The translations under genes were made by a program, and so were the position numbers. Positions 8,796 to 16,906 of a DNA stretch of 36,998 nucleotides are shown here, piece by piece. Source of the stretch: Lentisphaerales bacterium (lineage in GTDB: Bacteria > Verrucomicrobiota > Kiritimatiellia > JAUXFM01); assembly GCA_030622955.1 (NCBI GenBank), contig JAUXFM010000013.1, forward strand, positions 1-36,998, written 5' to 3'. The first letter of the stretch is position 1, and each line of letters starts with the position of its first letter. The notes under the pieces were generated by a model, which saw nothing but the letters and a program-made list of their open reading frames with translations, made no database searches and was not told where the DNA came from.

Positions 8796-9733
8796 TCGAG
8801 CCCGGACTCTTCCGTCACCGCAACAAAGACGTCTTCGAGCGTACCATGCTCTGACCTTATCTCGCGCAACGACCAATCGTTGTTTACAACAGTCTCAAAG
8901 ATCTGCTGCCGGACATCGCTGCCGGACTGAGTTTCAACGAGGAATTTGTGCCATGCACCTTGAGGTTCACAGGAAAGCCCGGTAACGCCGCTTATTGCAC
9001 GGAGCTGCTTCATCGCAGCTTCACGCGGCGCCTGCAATTCAACGGAGAGGCGCCTGCCGCCCGTTACAGTCCCGGCCAGGTTACGAGGACTGTCAGATGC
9101 CACGACTCTGCCTTTGTTCATTATAAGCACCCGCTGGCAGACATTCTCAACCTCGGAAAGCAGGTGAGTCGAAAGAAGTACGGTGTGGGGATGACTCAGA
9201 TTTCTCAAGAGCGCCCAGAATTGCCTGCGCTGGGCAGGATCAAGACCAAGCGTCGGCTCATCAAGTATGAGAATTTCAGGCTTGTTGACCAGGCATGCTG
9301 CAAGAGCAACCCTGCGTCTGTATCCCTTGGAAAGTTGCCCGACAAGACGATGCTCAACATCGTTCAGACAGCAAGCAGAAATCACGTCATGGATTCGCTC
9401 GCTTCGTTCTTTTCTCGAATGGATACCTTTTATGCGAGCCGTGAATCGCAAGTGCTCGATCACCCTCATTTCCGGGTACAGAGGCACTCCTTCCGGAAGA
9501 TAGCCCACTATCTTCCTAACAGCCATCGAATCGGTGAATACATCGTGTCCGCCAATGGTCACATTCCCGCCCGTGGCAGGCAGGTAACAGGCCAGGATCC
9601 GCAATGTGGTAGTCTTACCCGCGCCGTTTGACCCAAGCAACCCCACAATTTCACCCTTGCCGACCTCAAAAGAAAGATCGCTCACGGCCGTCGTCTTGCC
9701 AAATCGTTTCGTAAGATGGGTTACTTTTATCAT
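8792..9733 (-). CDS. ABC transporter ATP-binding protein (GldA/CcmA-like)
   Basis: A 313-residue ABC ATPase. Walker A GSNGAGKT (34-41), signature LSKGYRRRV (134-142, with the LSKGY variant common in ABC-2 exporters), Walker B ILILDEPTLGLDP (154-166) and the switch histidine in LLSTHLLSEVE are all intact, so it should hydrolyse ATP. The C-terminal 90 residues form the extra beta-rich domain found on drug/GldA-type ATPases. First gene of the minus-strand block; its 3' end overlaps the permease start (ATGA). The 131-base spacer to the divergent DUF2851 gene must hold the promoters of both; no strong -35/-10 pair was seen there. Confidence 0.92.
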   Translation of the reverse strand: MIKVTHLTKRFGKTTAVSDLSFEVGKGEIVGLLGSNGAGKTTTLRILACYLPATGGNVTIGGHDVFTDSMAVRKIVGYLPEGVPLYPEMRVIEHLRFTARIKGIHSRKERSERIHDVISACCLNDVEHRLVGQLSKGYRRRVALAACLVNKPEILILDEPTLGLDPAQRRQFWALLRNLSHPHTVLLSTHLLSEVENVCQRVLIMNKGRVVASDSPRNLAGTVTGGRRLSVELQAPREAAMKQLRAISGVTGLSCEPQGAWHKFLVETQSGSDVRQQIFETVVNNDWSLREIRSEHGTLEDVFVAVTEESGLE

Positions 9734-9864
9734 CTATCTTGTTCAATCACGCAGAAAGGCTTTGCTAGCAGCAATATTTAGAGGTATTATGACTTATTCG
9801 CGCCAAGAGTCAACAGCACGTCCGCAGTTTTGTGACGGGTGACCTGCTAGTGTAATTCAACGAT

Positions 9865-11277
9865 ATGAAGAAATTATATCATGGCGCATCGGACTTCCCA
9901 TTCCGGGAACGTCATCTTCAATGTATCTGGTATGATGCGGACTACAGGCCATCCCAGCTCGCCGCATTAACGGGAGAGTCCGTGGTCGTCAAGAATCCCG
10001 GGAGCTGGAATCATGGAGCTGGCCCGGATTTTCTGGACGCCACTCTTGCAGTTCAACCAGATAACAGGATACTCAAGGGCGATGTGGAAATTCACGTTGA
10101 CCCATTCGATTGGGTGCGCCATGGCCACAGCGGCGATCCGGCATACAAGAATCTTGTAGCGCATGTCTACTACTCCTCAAAAGCGGCAGGTGCGCCTTTT
10201 CAGATGGATCCGAAGATTCTTCAAATCCCACTTGAACCGGCGCTCACAGGTGATTCTTCGTTCTCTTTCGAAAGCATTGATATCACAGACTATCCGCATG
10301 CGGCATGCAAACAACCGGCACCCTGCATACAGAAATTCGTCACATTGCCAGGCCGTGATGCTGGACTACTACTGGATGCGGCGGGCAGAGTGCGTATCCT
10401 TGAAAAATCTGACCGCATGCGACTCGACGCAGGAAAGAACGCAGATGAGCAGGTTCTCTACCGAGGAATCATGTCGGCTCTCGGCTACAGTAGGAACAGG
10501 AAGCCCATGATCCGTCTTGCAGAGGTCATTCCGTTAGCTGAACTCCGGGACAGGAGCGGGGGTGACATATTATGCACTTATGCACTGCTTCTCGGTGCCG
10601 CGGGACTCCTGCCTCGTAAAGCAGAGGCGGAGTGGGATGGGGCAACACGAAGCTTTCTGCGCTCGCTATGGGATTACTGGTGGCAGAACGAATCGTCTTT
10701 AGCTGACAGATCGATGCAGAGAAGTTCATGGTCAAGGGGTGCCACCAGGCCACAGAACCAGCCATTACGCAGGCTCATGGCCGCAGCAGATATCTTTACC
10801 AATGATATACCACTCGTTACTAGATTCAGCCCTGTAGCAGACGAGACACCTCGCACATTCATTGACAGAATCATGACCGATCTCGTGAGTGCAGGTGCGG
10901 GAAGTTACTGGTCACGGCGTCTTTCAATGGGCGGCAGGCCCACACAAAAGAACTCCGCACTGATCGGAGCGGGTAGGGCGGCCTCCATTCTCGTGAATGT
11001 CGTGGTGCCTTTCGCAACTGGGACGGATCGCGTCCCTGCAGATGCCCTTGACAGCCTCCTGGAGTTGCTGCCTGACGAGAAGGGCAATCATCTTGTTGAC
11101 AGGGCTTCACTCCAGTTACTGGGATCTGATCATAACCCTGCGCTTTACAGGACGACCGTGCGACAACAGGGGTTGATCCAGATCTTCATGGACTACTGTC
11201 TTAACAACAGGGCAGATTGCGCTTTTTGTGGGCTACTGAAAGCAATAGATCAAGTGCAGGAACCGGTCAAGCGCTGA
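9865..11277 (+). CDS. DUF2851 family protein
   Basis: A 470-residue soluble protein of the DUF2851 family. The N-terminal signature is clear: a basic E-R-H-L-Q-C-I-W-Y segment, then VVKNPGSWNHGAGPDFLDA and GDVEIHVDPFDWVRHGH, followed by DPAYKNLVAHV. A C-terminal cysteine pair lies in NNRADCAFCGLLKA. The acidic and histidine residues of GPDF, GDVEIH and DWxxHxH suggest a nuclease-like (PD-(D/E)XK) core, but that is inference; the family has no established function. The last 11 bases overlap the convergent lpxB 3' end, so the two genes share a tail-to-tail junction. It is not obviously linked to lipid A synthesis. Confidence 0.82.
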   Translation: MKKLYHGASDFPFRERHLQCIWYDADYRPSQLAALTGESVVVKNPGSWNHGAGPDFLDATLAVQPDNRILKGDVEIHVDPFDWVRHGHSGDPAYKNLVAHVYYSSKAAGAPFQMDPKILQIPLEPALTGDSSFSFESIDITDYPHAACKQPAPCIQKFVTLPGRDAGLLLDAAGRVRILEKSDRMRLDAGKNADEQVLYRGIMSALGYSRNRKPMIRLAEVIPLAELRDRSGGDILCTYALLLGAAGLLPRKAEAEWDGATRSFLRSLWDYWWQNESSLADRSMQRSSWSRGATRPQNQPLRRLMAAADIFTNDIPLVTRFSPVADETPRTFIDRIMTDLVSAGAGSYWSRRLSMGGRPTQKNSALIGAGRAASILVNVVVPFATGTDRVPADALDSLLELLPDEKGNHLVDRASLQLLGSDHNPALYRTTVRQQGLIQIFMDYCLNNRADCAFCGLLKAIDQVQEPVKR

Positions 11278-12406
11278 GTTCTTCGAGAACCACCGCAGCA
11301 GCACGCTCGTGTGCTCCGCGGTCACCTAACCTGCGTGTTACTTCCTCGAGGCCGGCGACCACCCTGGACTTCTCTGACTGTACGAGTAGATCCAATACGG
11401 CCGGAGCTATGTTTTCCGCTGTTGCATCGTGCTGCACAAATTCACTGCATAGTTCTTTGTCGGCAACGATGTTGACCATTCCTATGTGCTTCACCTTTAC
11501 CAGCGATTTCACGAGTAGATAGGTAAGCGCAGCGACTTTGTACGCGATAATCATGGGGCACCGCATGAGTGCCGCTTCAAGTGTTGCCGTTCCCGACGCG
11601 ACCATAGCGACATCGGCCTGTCGAAGGACCTGGCGGGTCTTGCCCGATAGGACTGAGCATTGCCCGATATTTATCCCGCTCTGAGCCAGCAACTCATGAG
11701 CAAGCAGCTCTATGCTGTCGTTCGGTGCTGCTATGATGAAGCTGGCTTTGCTATGTTTTGCAGCGATCTTCTCTGAGGCATCCAGGAATACAGGTAGAAG
11801 ACGACTGAGCTCATCGGGTCTGCTGCCGGGCAGCAGGGCTATCCTGGGTTCTCCCTGCCATGGCAGGTCTGCAGGCGCTTGAGACATCGCATCAGCTGCA
11901 GTCTCTACAAGTGGGTGCCCAACAAAATCCACCTTGAGTCCGGTTCCCTTGAAGACATCAGGTTCAAACGGAAAGATACTGATAAGTCTGTCGATTATGC
12001 GGGCCATCTTTGGAATGCGGGATCTGTTCCATGCCCATACCTGTGGACATATGTAGTAGATGACCTTGAAGCCCATGGCCTTTGCCCTTGCCGCAAACCG
12101 CAGGTTGAAACCGGGGTAGTCAACAAGTATAAGCGCATCCGGTTTTCTTTCGCGCATCACTGCAAGCAGGTTGAAGAATACACGCCTGAAGAAAAAGAAT
12201 CTTTTGAAAACTTCGGCGACACCAACGACGGCCATTTCCCGGGCATCATGGATAATCTCCATGCCCTCGGCTCTCAAGTGTTCACCACCGACACCAAAGG
12301 CAATCACACCCGGTTCGCGCACTCGGATCGCTTTCAGGAGCTTGGCGGCATGCATATCACCCGAGACTTCGCCGGCAATGATAAGCAGCTTTCGAGCTTC
12401 CGTCAT
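11267..12406 (-). CDS. lpxB: Lipid-A-disaccharide synthase LpxB
   Basis: GT19 glycosyltransferase that joins UDP-2,3-diacylglucosamine and lipid X into the beta-1,6 lipid A disaccharide at the inner face of the inner membrane. The 379 residues match family length. Visible motifs: GEVSGDMHAA (12-21), DYPGFNLRFA, YYICPQVWAWNRSRI, FVGHPLVE and LLPGSRPDELSRLLP. The C-terminal half carries the substrate loop with GTATLEAAL. The start at 12406 overlaps the stop of the Gfo/Idh gene as ATGA, giving the order lpxI, Gfo/Idh, lpxB with coupled translation. LpxB uses the product of LpxI, so the block holds two consecutive lipid A steps. lpxA, lpxC, lpxD and lpxK are not in this window. Confidence 0.96.
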   Translation of the reverse strand: MTEARKLLIIAGEVSGDMHAAKLLKAIRVREPGVIAFGVGGEHLRAEGMEIIHDAREMAVVGVAEVFKRFFFFRRVFFNLLAVMRERKPDALILVDYPGFNLRFAARAKAMGFKVIYYICPQVWAWNRSRIPKMARIIDRLISIFPFEPDVFKGTGLKVDFVGHPLVETAADAMSQAPADLPWQGEPRIALLPGSRPDELSRLLPVFLDASEKIAAKHSKASFIIAAPNDSIELLAHELLAQSGINIGQCSVLSGKTRQVLRQADVAMVASGTATLEAALMRCPMIIAYKVAALTYLLVKSLVKVKHIGMVNIVADKELCSEFVQHDATAENIAPAVLDLLVQSEKSRVVAGLEEVTRRLGDRGAHERAAAVVLEELSA

Positions 12407-13353
12407 GAACCACCATCACGAATGTGTTGGCATATTTCCGTTGCGAGCCTGAGCGCATCAGAGGCGTGCTCACCCGATACGACGGGATCATCTCGATGCA
12501 TGACACAATCAACGAACGAGGCCAGCTCGTTAACAAGTGGCTCCTCTTTCTCGATGGGCACTTCTTCTCGGATGATTCCTTTTGCTGTCTTCTTGTATAG
12601 TTCACCAGACTGCCCCTGGTAATCCAGGGAGAGATATGAGTCCTTTTCGAAGACCCTGATCTTTCGCATTCGCTCATGGCTGATACGACTGGCCGTAACA
12701 TTCGCCACACACCCGTTCTCGAAAAGCAACCGCGTATTGGCAATATCTTCAGTCGGGCTCAATACAGGCACACCAACGGCACGCACATCCTTGACCTTCG
12801 ACTTGACCAGGTGAAGTATCACTTCGATGTCATGAATCATGAGATCCAATACAACGCTGACCTCTGTTCCGCGTGGCATGGCACCCTCGCGTGGTTGTGG
12901 ATAGGAAGCCAGCCTGATCGCCTCTATGAACCTGGGCTGGCCAAGGTTGCCGTCAAGAAACTGTAACACTGGATTGAATCGCTCGACATGACCCACCTGC
13001 AGAATGACGCCCTTCTCCTGGGCTGCCTTCACCATCTTCTCTGCATCAGCAGTGTTATCGGCTATCGGCTTCTCAACAAGAAGATGAATACCCCCCTGCA
13101 TGAGGCGTGTTGATACTTCACAATGCATGTTGCTGGGAACCGCAATGCTCAGCGCTTCGACTTCATCGGCAAGTCTGTCTATCTCGTCAAATACGCTCGC
13201 GCCATATGTCGAAGCCACTTTCGCCGCGCTATCCTGGTCTATATCGTAGACACCCACGAGATCCGCAGATTCCAACTCCGAATAAATCCGCGCGTGCAAT
13301 TTACCAAGAACGCCCACGCCAACTACACCGACTTTCACCTTTCGTTCTGACAT
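12403..13353 (-). CDS. Gfo/Idh/MocA-family dehydrogenase in lipid A cluster (candidate UDP-GlcNAc 3-dehydrogenase)
   Basis: A 316-residue NAD(P)-dependent oxidoreductase. It has a Rossmann motif GVGVLG (12-17), the EKP motif (94-96) that supplies the catalytic/nicotinamide-contacting lysine, and GHVERFNP (121-128). It lies exactly between lpxI (its start abuts the lpxI stop, TAAATG) and lpxB (ATGA overlap), a position shared by homologues in other diderms. The GnnA enzyme of Acidithiobacillus, which oxidises the 3-OH of UDP-GlcNAc so that GnnB can aminate it, belongs to this family and also sits among lpx genes. GnnA is therefore the leading hypothesis. No GnnB-type aminotransferase is present nearby, so another UDP-sugar oxidation is possible. 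Confidence 0.85.
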   Translation of the reverse strand: MSERKVKVGVVGVGVLGKLHARIYSELESADLVGVYDIDQDSAAKVASTYGASVFDEIDRLADEVEALSIAVPSNMHCEVSTRLMQGGIHLLVEKPIADNTADAEKMVKAAQEKGVILQVGHVERFNPVLQFLDGNLGQPRFIEAIRLASYPQPREGAMPRGTEVSVVLDLMIHDIEVILHLVKSKVKDVRAVGVPVLSPTEDIANTRLLFENGCVANVTASRISHERMRKIRVFEKDSYLSLDYQGQSGELYKKTAKGIIREEVPIEKEEPLVNELASFVDCVMHRDDPVVSGEHASDALRLATEICQHIRDGGS

Positions 13354-14190
13354 TTACGTGGCCTGCCCTTTCATTTCTACAGCAGTGATGCAGATCCCTG
13401 CGCTATCTGCGCGCCTGACGATTTCTTCTTTCTCAAGGAAAATTGTCTTTCGTGCCTCAACGGCGAGAACTGTGGCCTTCAGTTTGACCAACAGCTTAAT
13501 TGTCCTGGTGCCGACAATGGGAATATCGAACCTCATGTCGTGACCACGCCCGGCTATCTTGACGACCACGATCGAATCACCGCCGAGTTTTGCCGCTCGC
13601 TTGATGGTAGCATCCGTTCCATCAAAGGCTTCGACGGCAAGAATCGTGCCCTGCTTTACAACAACTGTTTGCCCGACATTCAGTTCGCTTGTAGCGGAGG
13701 CAACTCTCAGGCCCAGCTGTAGGTCGTTAATTTCGCTTGGCGCAGGCTGACGCTGCGTCATAACCCCCGGCTCAGGCATTGTTGACTCCATGAAGGATGA
13801 AGCGGGAAGCAGGCTGATACCGATCTGCTGTAGTTCTTCTGCGACCGCACCAAAAATGGTGTCCGCGTTCCGCTCCTTGAGCCCGGCCAGAAGCTTTAAT
13901 ATTTTGCTGTCGAGCTTGACCCGAAACAAATGGGTGGGGGTAATCTGGCCAACCATCACAGCTGACTTGATTCCACATGACTCGAGCGCATCGAGCATTC
14001 GCTGAAACTGCCCCAGTGTCACCCAGTCTACTGCATCAACGCAATCTGCTATGACAGGATCCGTTTCCTTCTTGAAAGCTACTGCACGCAGTTTCTGCAC
14101 GCCCTGCTTCCTCGCTGATTCTGCAAGGATGCGGGGATAGGCACCTCTCCCTGCAATAATCACAAGTTCGTCTATCTTCTCATCATTCAT
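13354..14190 (-). CDS. lpxI: UDP-2,3-diacylglucosamine pyrophosphatase LpxI
   Basis: Cleaves UDP-2,3-diacylglucosamine to lipid X and UMP, the step done by the unrelated LpxH in Escherichia coli. The 278 residues match the DUF1009/LpxI family. The N-terminal domain opens LVIIAGRGAYPRILAESAR. The C-terminal domain has the GRGHDMRFDIPIVGTRTI segment, whose Asp222 corresponds to the catalytic aspartate of the Caulobacter enzyme. PGVMTQRQPA marks the inter-domain linker. First gene of the lpxI/Gfo-Idh/lpxB block; the Gfo/Idh ATG follows its stop with no gap. The spacer to the next upstream gene is 73 bases and no clear promoter was seen. Confidence 0.95.
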   Translation of the reverse strand: MNDEKIDELVIIAGRGAYPRILAESARKQGVQKLRAVAFKKETDPVIADCVDAVDWVTLGQFQRMLDALESCGIKSAVMVGQITPTHLFRVKLDSKILKLLAGLKERNADTIFGAVAEELQQIGISLLPASSFMESTMPEPGVMTQRQPAPSEINDLQLGLRVASATSELNVGQTVVVKQGTILAVEAFDGTDATIKRAAKLGGDSIVVVKIAGRGHDMRFDIPIVGTRTIKLLVKLKATVLAVEARKTIFLEKEEIVRRADSAGICITAVEMKGQAT

Positions 14191-14263
14191 AATGGATCGA
14201 GAGTCTACTGCGGCGGCATCTTATCTGAAAGCAGAAAACGCGTTTCCTTCACGAATCTCCAAT

Positions 14264-14863
14264 TCAGCCACTGTTCTCACGATCAACTTCGGCATTCGGC
14301 GGACATTGCAAACATTTCCTCAGCAGCACCAGCACCAATAAAGGCAGGGTGACCAAAGCCTCGAAGAGAACAGCTCTGAAATTGTGGAGGCTGAAGAGGT
14401 TTGCGAAACTGTCCTTGGATAGATTCGGAAAAACTGTCACATCGGGCCAATAGAAAAAGGAGTCAGAGAATGGCCAGAACAACATCATACCCCTGGGGTA
14501 TGAACAATCGGCCGTAAGAACATCAGCCAGCAGATGCCCACCGATCAGCAGGATCAACAGCACAAAGAGTCCCAGTGCGCTGCCAGGATATCTTCTGCGA
14601 AGGATAATCCATGCTGCGATCGCCACAAGAAACACCCAACCAATGCTGTGGACGTGAAGGTGATGTCCAACATTGAGATTCCCCAGCGGGATTCCGATAA
14701 GGTAATCTATGTCGGGCATATTGGCCAGAAGCACAGCACCGAGCAGGGCCAGCCTGTAATTCCATGCCGCAGCCAACAATGATCTCGGTGTCTGACCTGC
14801 AGGAATCAGCCAACCCAGGACCGTTGACAACCCAATAATGCTGTGAGCTACCGGTGAAGGCAT
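14264..14863 (-). CDS. DUF457/YdjM-type membrane-bound metal-dependent hydrolase-like protein
   Basis: A 199-residue membrane protein with four or five hydrophobic helices. It begins MPSPVAHSIIGL, and the conserved histidine (His7), the NMPDID acid motif (about 48-53), the HHLHVHSIGW histidine cluster (about 67-76) and GGHLLADVLTA match the YdjM/LexA-binding inner-membrane hydrolase family. Those His/Asp residues are the presumed metal ligands; the activity of the family is poorly defined. An upstream in-frame ATG would add 18 cysteine- and arginine-rich residues that read antisense-like and lie inside the DUF89 gene. The MPSPVAH start is standard for the family and was chosen. It overlaps the DUF89 3' end by 16 bases, implying co-transcription. 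Confidence 0.78.
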   Translation of the reverse strand: MPSPVAHSIIGLSTVLGWLIPAGQTPRSLLAAAWNYRLALLGAVLLANMPDIDYLIGIPLGNLNVGHHLHVHSIGWVFLVAIAAWIILRRRYPGSALGLFVLLILLIGGHLLADVLTADCSYPRGMMLFWPFSDSFFYWPDVTVFPNLSKDSFANLFSLHNFRAVLFEALVTLPLLVLVLLRKCLQCPPNAEVDRENSG

Positions 14864-15708
14864 TTGAAGGCTATATCTCCTAGTTCCACGCCCAACTCGA
14901 GCGCAACAACGGCACATTTGGCCTTGAGAAGGAAGTAGATGTTCTCCGGCCGATCGTCACAGGTCTCAAAATTGCCCTGTCCCTTGGAGAGGACCACATC
15001 AGCGTTCTGGAAGGCCGACAGGAACTCGGCAGAGACGTTATTCCAACAGACCCCGATATCATCCGAACCGGTCTCAATAACAGGAACAAGATCTGCAATG
15101 CCGGCAGATTCTGCATCTTCGAGCGTAGCATCATTAATTATGGGGCCGGACTTGACTGTAAACATCACTTCAACGTCATTCTTGAGCAGGAACTCGACAA
15201 GTAATCGATCGAACAGTATCTCGCCGGCGTTGTCGCCGAGATACAGAAGTTTTGCGCCCGGCCGAATTTCCTTGCGGAAGCGGTCAATCGCACTGACCGC
15301 AAAATCATTGCGCATTATCTCAAGGATCTCCGGTTCAATATTGTCCCTGTTGGTAGCGGCTATACCCAGATCTATCACATTTCCGGCAACCGCAGCATGA
15401 AGTACGAATTCAAGTGGATCCTCGGCATCTGCCAGCAATGCCCTCAATTGGGGCAACATTCCCATGGCGATCGCACCCGTTCTTTTCTTCTCCTCAAGAT
15501 AGGGATCACTGACGCCTCCCTCTTGACAAACGATCCTATAGGCTGATTTCGAAAGCGCAGCGGGTGTCTGCTCAAGGGATACACCATTCATGACCTCTGT
15601 CATGCAATCGAGCACATTACAGTGAAAAGCGGGGTCGTCTGAAACGACCCCTGCTGCGTTCAGCGCCTGGCGGTAAGCGCAGACAATGCATTCCGGCTTG
15701 GCTTTCAT
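14848..15708 (-). CDS. DUF89 (ARMT1-like) damage-control phosphatase-type protein
   Basis: A 286-residue protein of the DUF89 family, subfamily with an N-terminal C-x-x-C (PECIVC, Cys7 and Cys10). The metal-site signature YLGDNAGEILFDR lies mid-protein and VLSKGQGNFE near the C-terminus, both typical. Characterised relatives are metal-dependent phosphatases that hydrolyse harmful or over-phosphorylated sugar phosphates; the substrate here cannot be told from sequence. Two ATGs lie six bases apart. The second is chosen because AGGAG lies eight bases upstream of it but only two from the first. It heads a two-gene unit with the DUF457 protein, and is divergent from argF across 193 bases. Confidence 0.82.
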   Translation of the reverse strand: MKAKPECIVCAYRQALNAAGVVSDDPAFHCNVLDCMTEVMNGVSLEQTPAALSKSAYRIVCQEGGVSDPYLEEKKRTGAIAMGMLPQLRALLADAEDPLEFVLHAAVAGNVIDLGIAATNRDNIEPEILEIMRNDFAVSAIDRFRKEIRPGAKLLYLGDNAGEILFDRLLVEFLLKNDVEVMFTVKSGPIINDATLEDAESAGIADLVPVIETGSDDIGVCWNNVSAEFLSAFQNADVVLSKGQGNFETCDDRPENIYFLLKAKCAVVALELGVELGDIAFKCLHR

Positions 15709-15829
15709 GAACATGACTCCTTATTGGGTTGCATGATTTAAGCAGAATGTTGGAACAAAGGTAAAGAGCGAGCTGCCTTTTTCATGTCTGCAGGTTCAAG
15801 AATTGCTCTCCTGTACAAAAAAACGGTAT

Positions 15830-15857
15830 TTGATATGCCGACGCTTTTGTGTAGTAT
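15830..15857 (+). promoter_or_regulatory. Candidate sigma70-type promoter of argF-pyrB
   Basis: TTGATA (15830-15835), 16-base spacer, TAGTAT (15852-15857). The predicted transcript start is near 15864, about 38 bases before the argF ATG. No clear ARG box or attenuator hairpin is visible in the leader. Confidence 0.45.
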
Positions 15858-15901
15858 CGCTGGAATACAAGAAGCTTTAGCGAGGGGAAAGGTATTCGGG
15901 G

Positions 15902-16894
15902 ATGATCAACACCAAAGGAATGTCGGGCAGAAGCCTGCTTACCATAAACGATCTTTCGGACGGTGAACTCTTCTCACTCATCAAGCTGGCGGCAGAACTC
16001 AAAACGCACAGAAAAGCAGGCAAATCCGAGCAACGCCTGGCCGGCAGGACCGTTGCACTCATATTCGAAAAACTCTCGACCAGGACACGTTGTGCATTCG
16101 CGGTTGCTGCAGCAGAGGAGGGCGCCAACACGGAATACTTACGAGGTGGGGAAATACACCTTGGCAAGAAGGAATCTGTCAAGGATACAGCCCGTGTTCT
16201 AGGCAGGATGTTTGACGCGATCGCTTTCCGTGGTTACGAGCACAGCAGGGCTGCCGATTTTAAGCGATTTTCAGGCGTCCCTGTCTGGAATGCACTGACG
16301 GACGATCACCATCCCACCCAGGCACTTGCCGACCTCATGACCATCAGGGAAAACTTCGGGCAATTGCGGGGGATTAATGTCACATATGTCGGCGATGGTC
16401 GGAACAATGTTGCTAACTCACTTATGGCCGCATGCGCAAAAACAGGGATCAACTTCGTGAATTGCACCCCGGAAGAACTGCTGCCAGATGAAGAGCTTCT
16501 GAAAAATGCCAAAAGAGCGGCCGAACGAAACGGTGGATCCATACGCGTGACGAGCTCTGTGGCTGACGGTGTGCGTGGCACCAACGTAATCTACACAGAT
16601 GTATGGGCTTCAATGGGCGAAGAATCCGTGATGGAACAGCGCATCGAAATGCTGCGACCCTATTGTGTAAACGAGGACATGATCGAACAGGCTGGCACAA
16701 TGAAATCAAACGAACTGATATTCCTGCATTGTCTGCCCGCTTTCCACGACAACAATACCGAGGCAACCGCTCAAACAGGCGCACTTGAAGTTACCGATGA
16801 AGTTTTTGAGGCTTCTTACTCGAAAGTATTTGATCAGGCGGAAAACCGGGTCCACTCCATCAAGGCATTGATGGTGGCAACATTGGGAAGCTAA
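15902..16894 (+). CDS. argF: Ornithine carbamoyltransferase
   Basis: Transfers the carbamoyl group from carbamoyl phosphate to ornithine, giving citrulline in arginine synthesis. The 330 residues include the carbamoyl-phosphate motif STRTR (59-63), HPTQALADL (137 onward), the ornithine-specific loop DVWASMGEE (SMG at 237-239) and HCLPAFHD (276-283). The SMG loop separates it clearly from aspartate and other transcarbamoylases. AAAGG lies nine bases before the ATG at 15902. A second in-frame ATG 18 bases downstream is possible but has worse spacing. A catabolic role (arginine deiminase pathway) cannot be excluded, but no arcA or arcC is nearby. pyrB follows after 12 bases, so the two transcarbamoylases are co-transcribed. 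Confidence 0.95.
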   Translation: MINTKGMSGRSLLTINDLSDGELFSLIKLAAELKTHRKAGKSEQRLAGRTVALIFEKLSTRTRCAFAVAAAEEGANTEYLRGGEIHLGKKESVKDTARVLGRMFDAIAFRGYEHSRAADFKRFSGVPVWNALTDDHHPTQALADLMTIRENFGQLRGINVTYVGDGRNNVANSLMAACAKTGINFVNCTPEELLPDEELLKNAKRAAERNGGSIRVTSSVADGVRGTNVIYTDVWASMGEESVMEQRIEMLRPYCVNEDMIEQAGTMKSNELIFLHCLPAFHDNNTEATAQTGALEVTDEVFEASYSKVFDQAENRVHSIKALMVATLGS

Positions 16895-16906
16895 CGGAGG
16901 TAGAAC

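Noticed and set aside
9834-9862. TTGTGA...TAATTC upstream of the DUF2851 gene as a promoter
   Set aside because: The -10 is poor and ends so close to the ATG that no ribosome site would remain.
11879-12622. Plus-strand open frame of 247 codons
   Set aside because: Antisense to lpxB and the Gfo/Idh gene, both with clear motifs.
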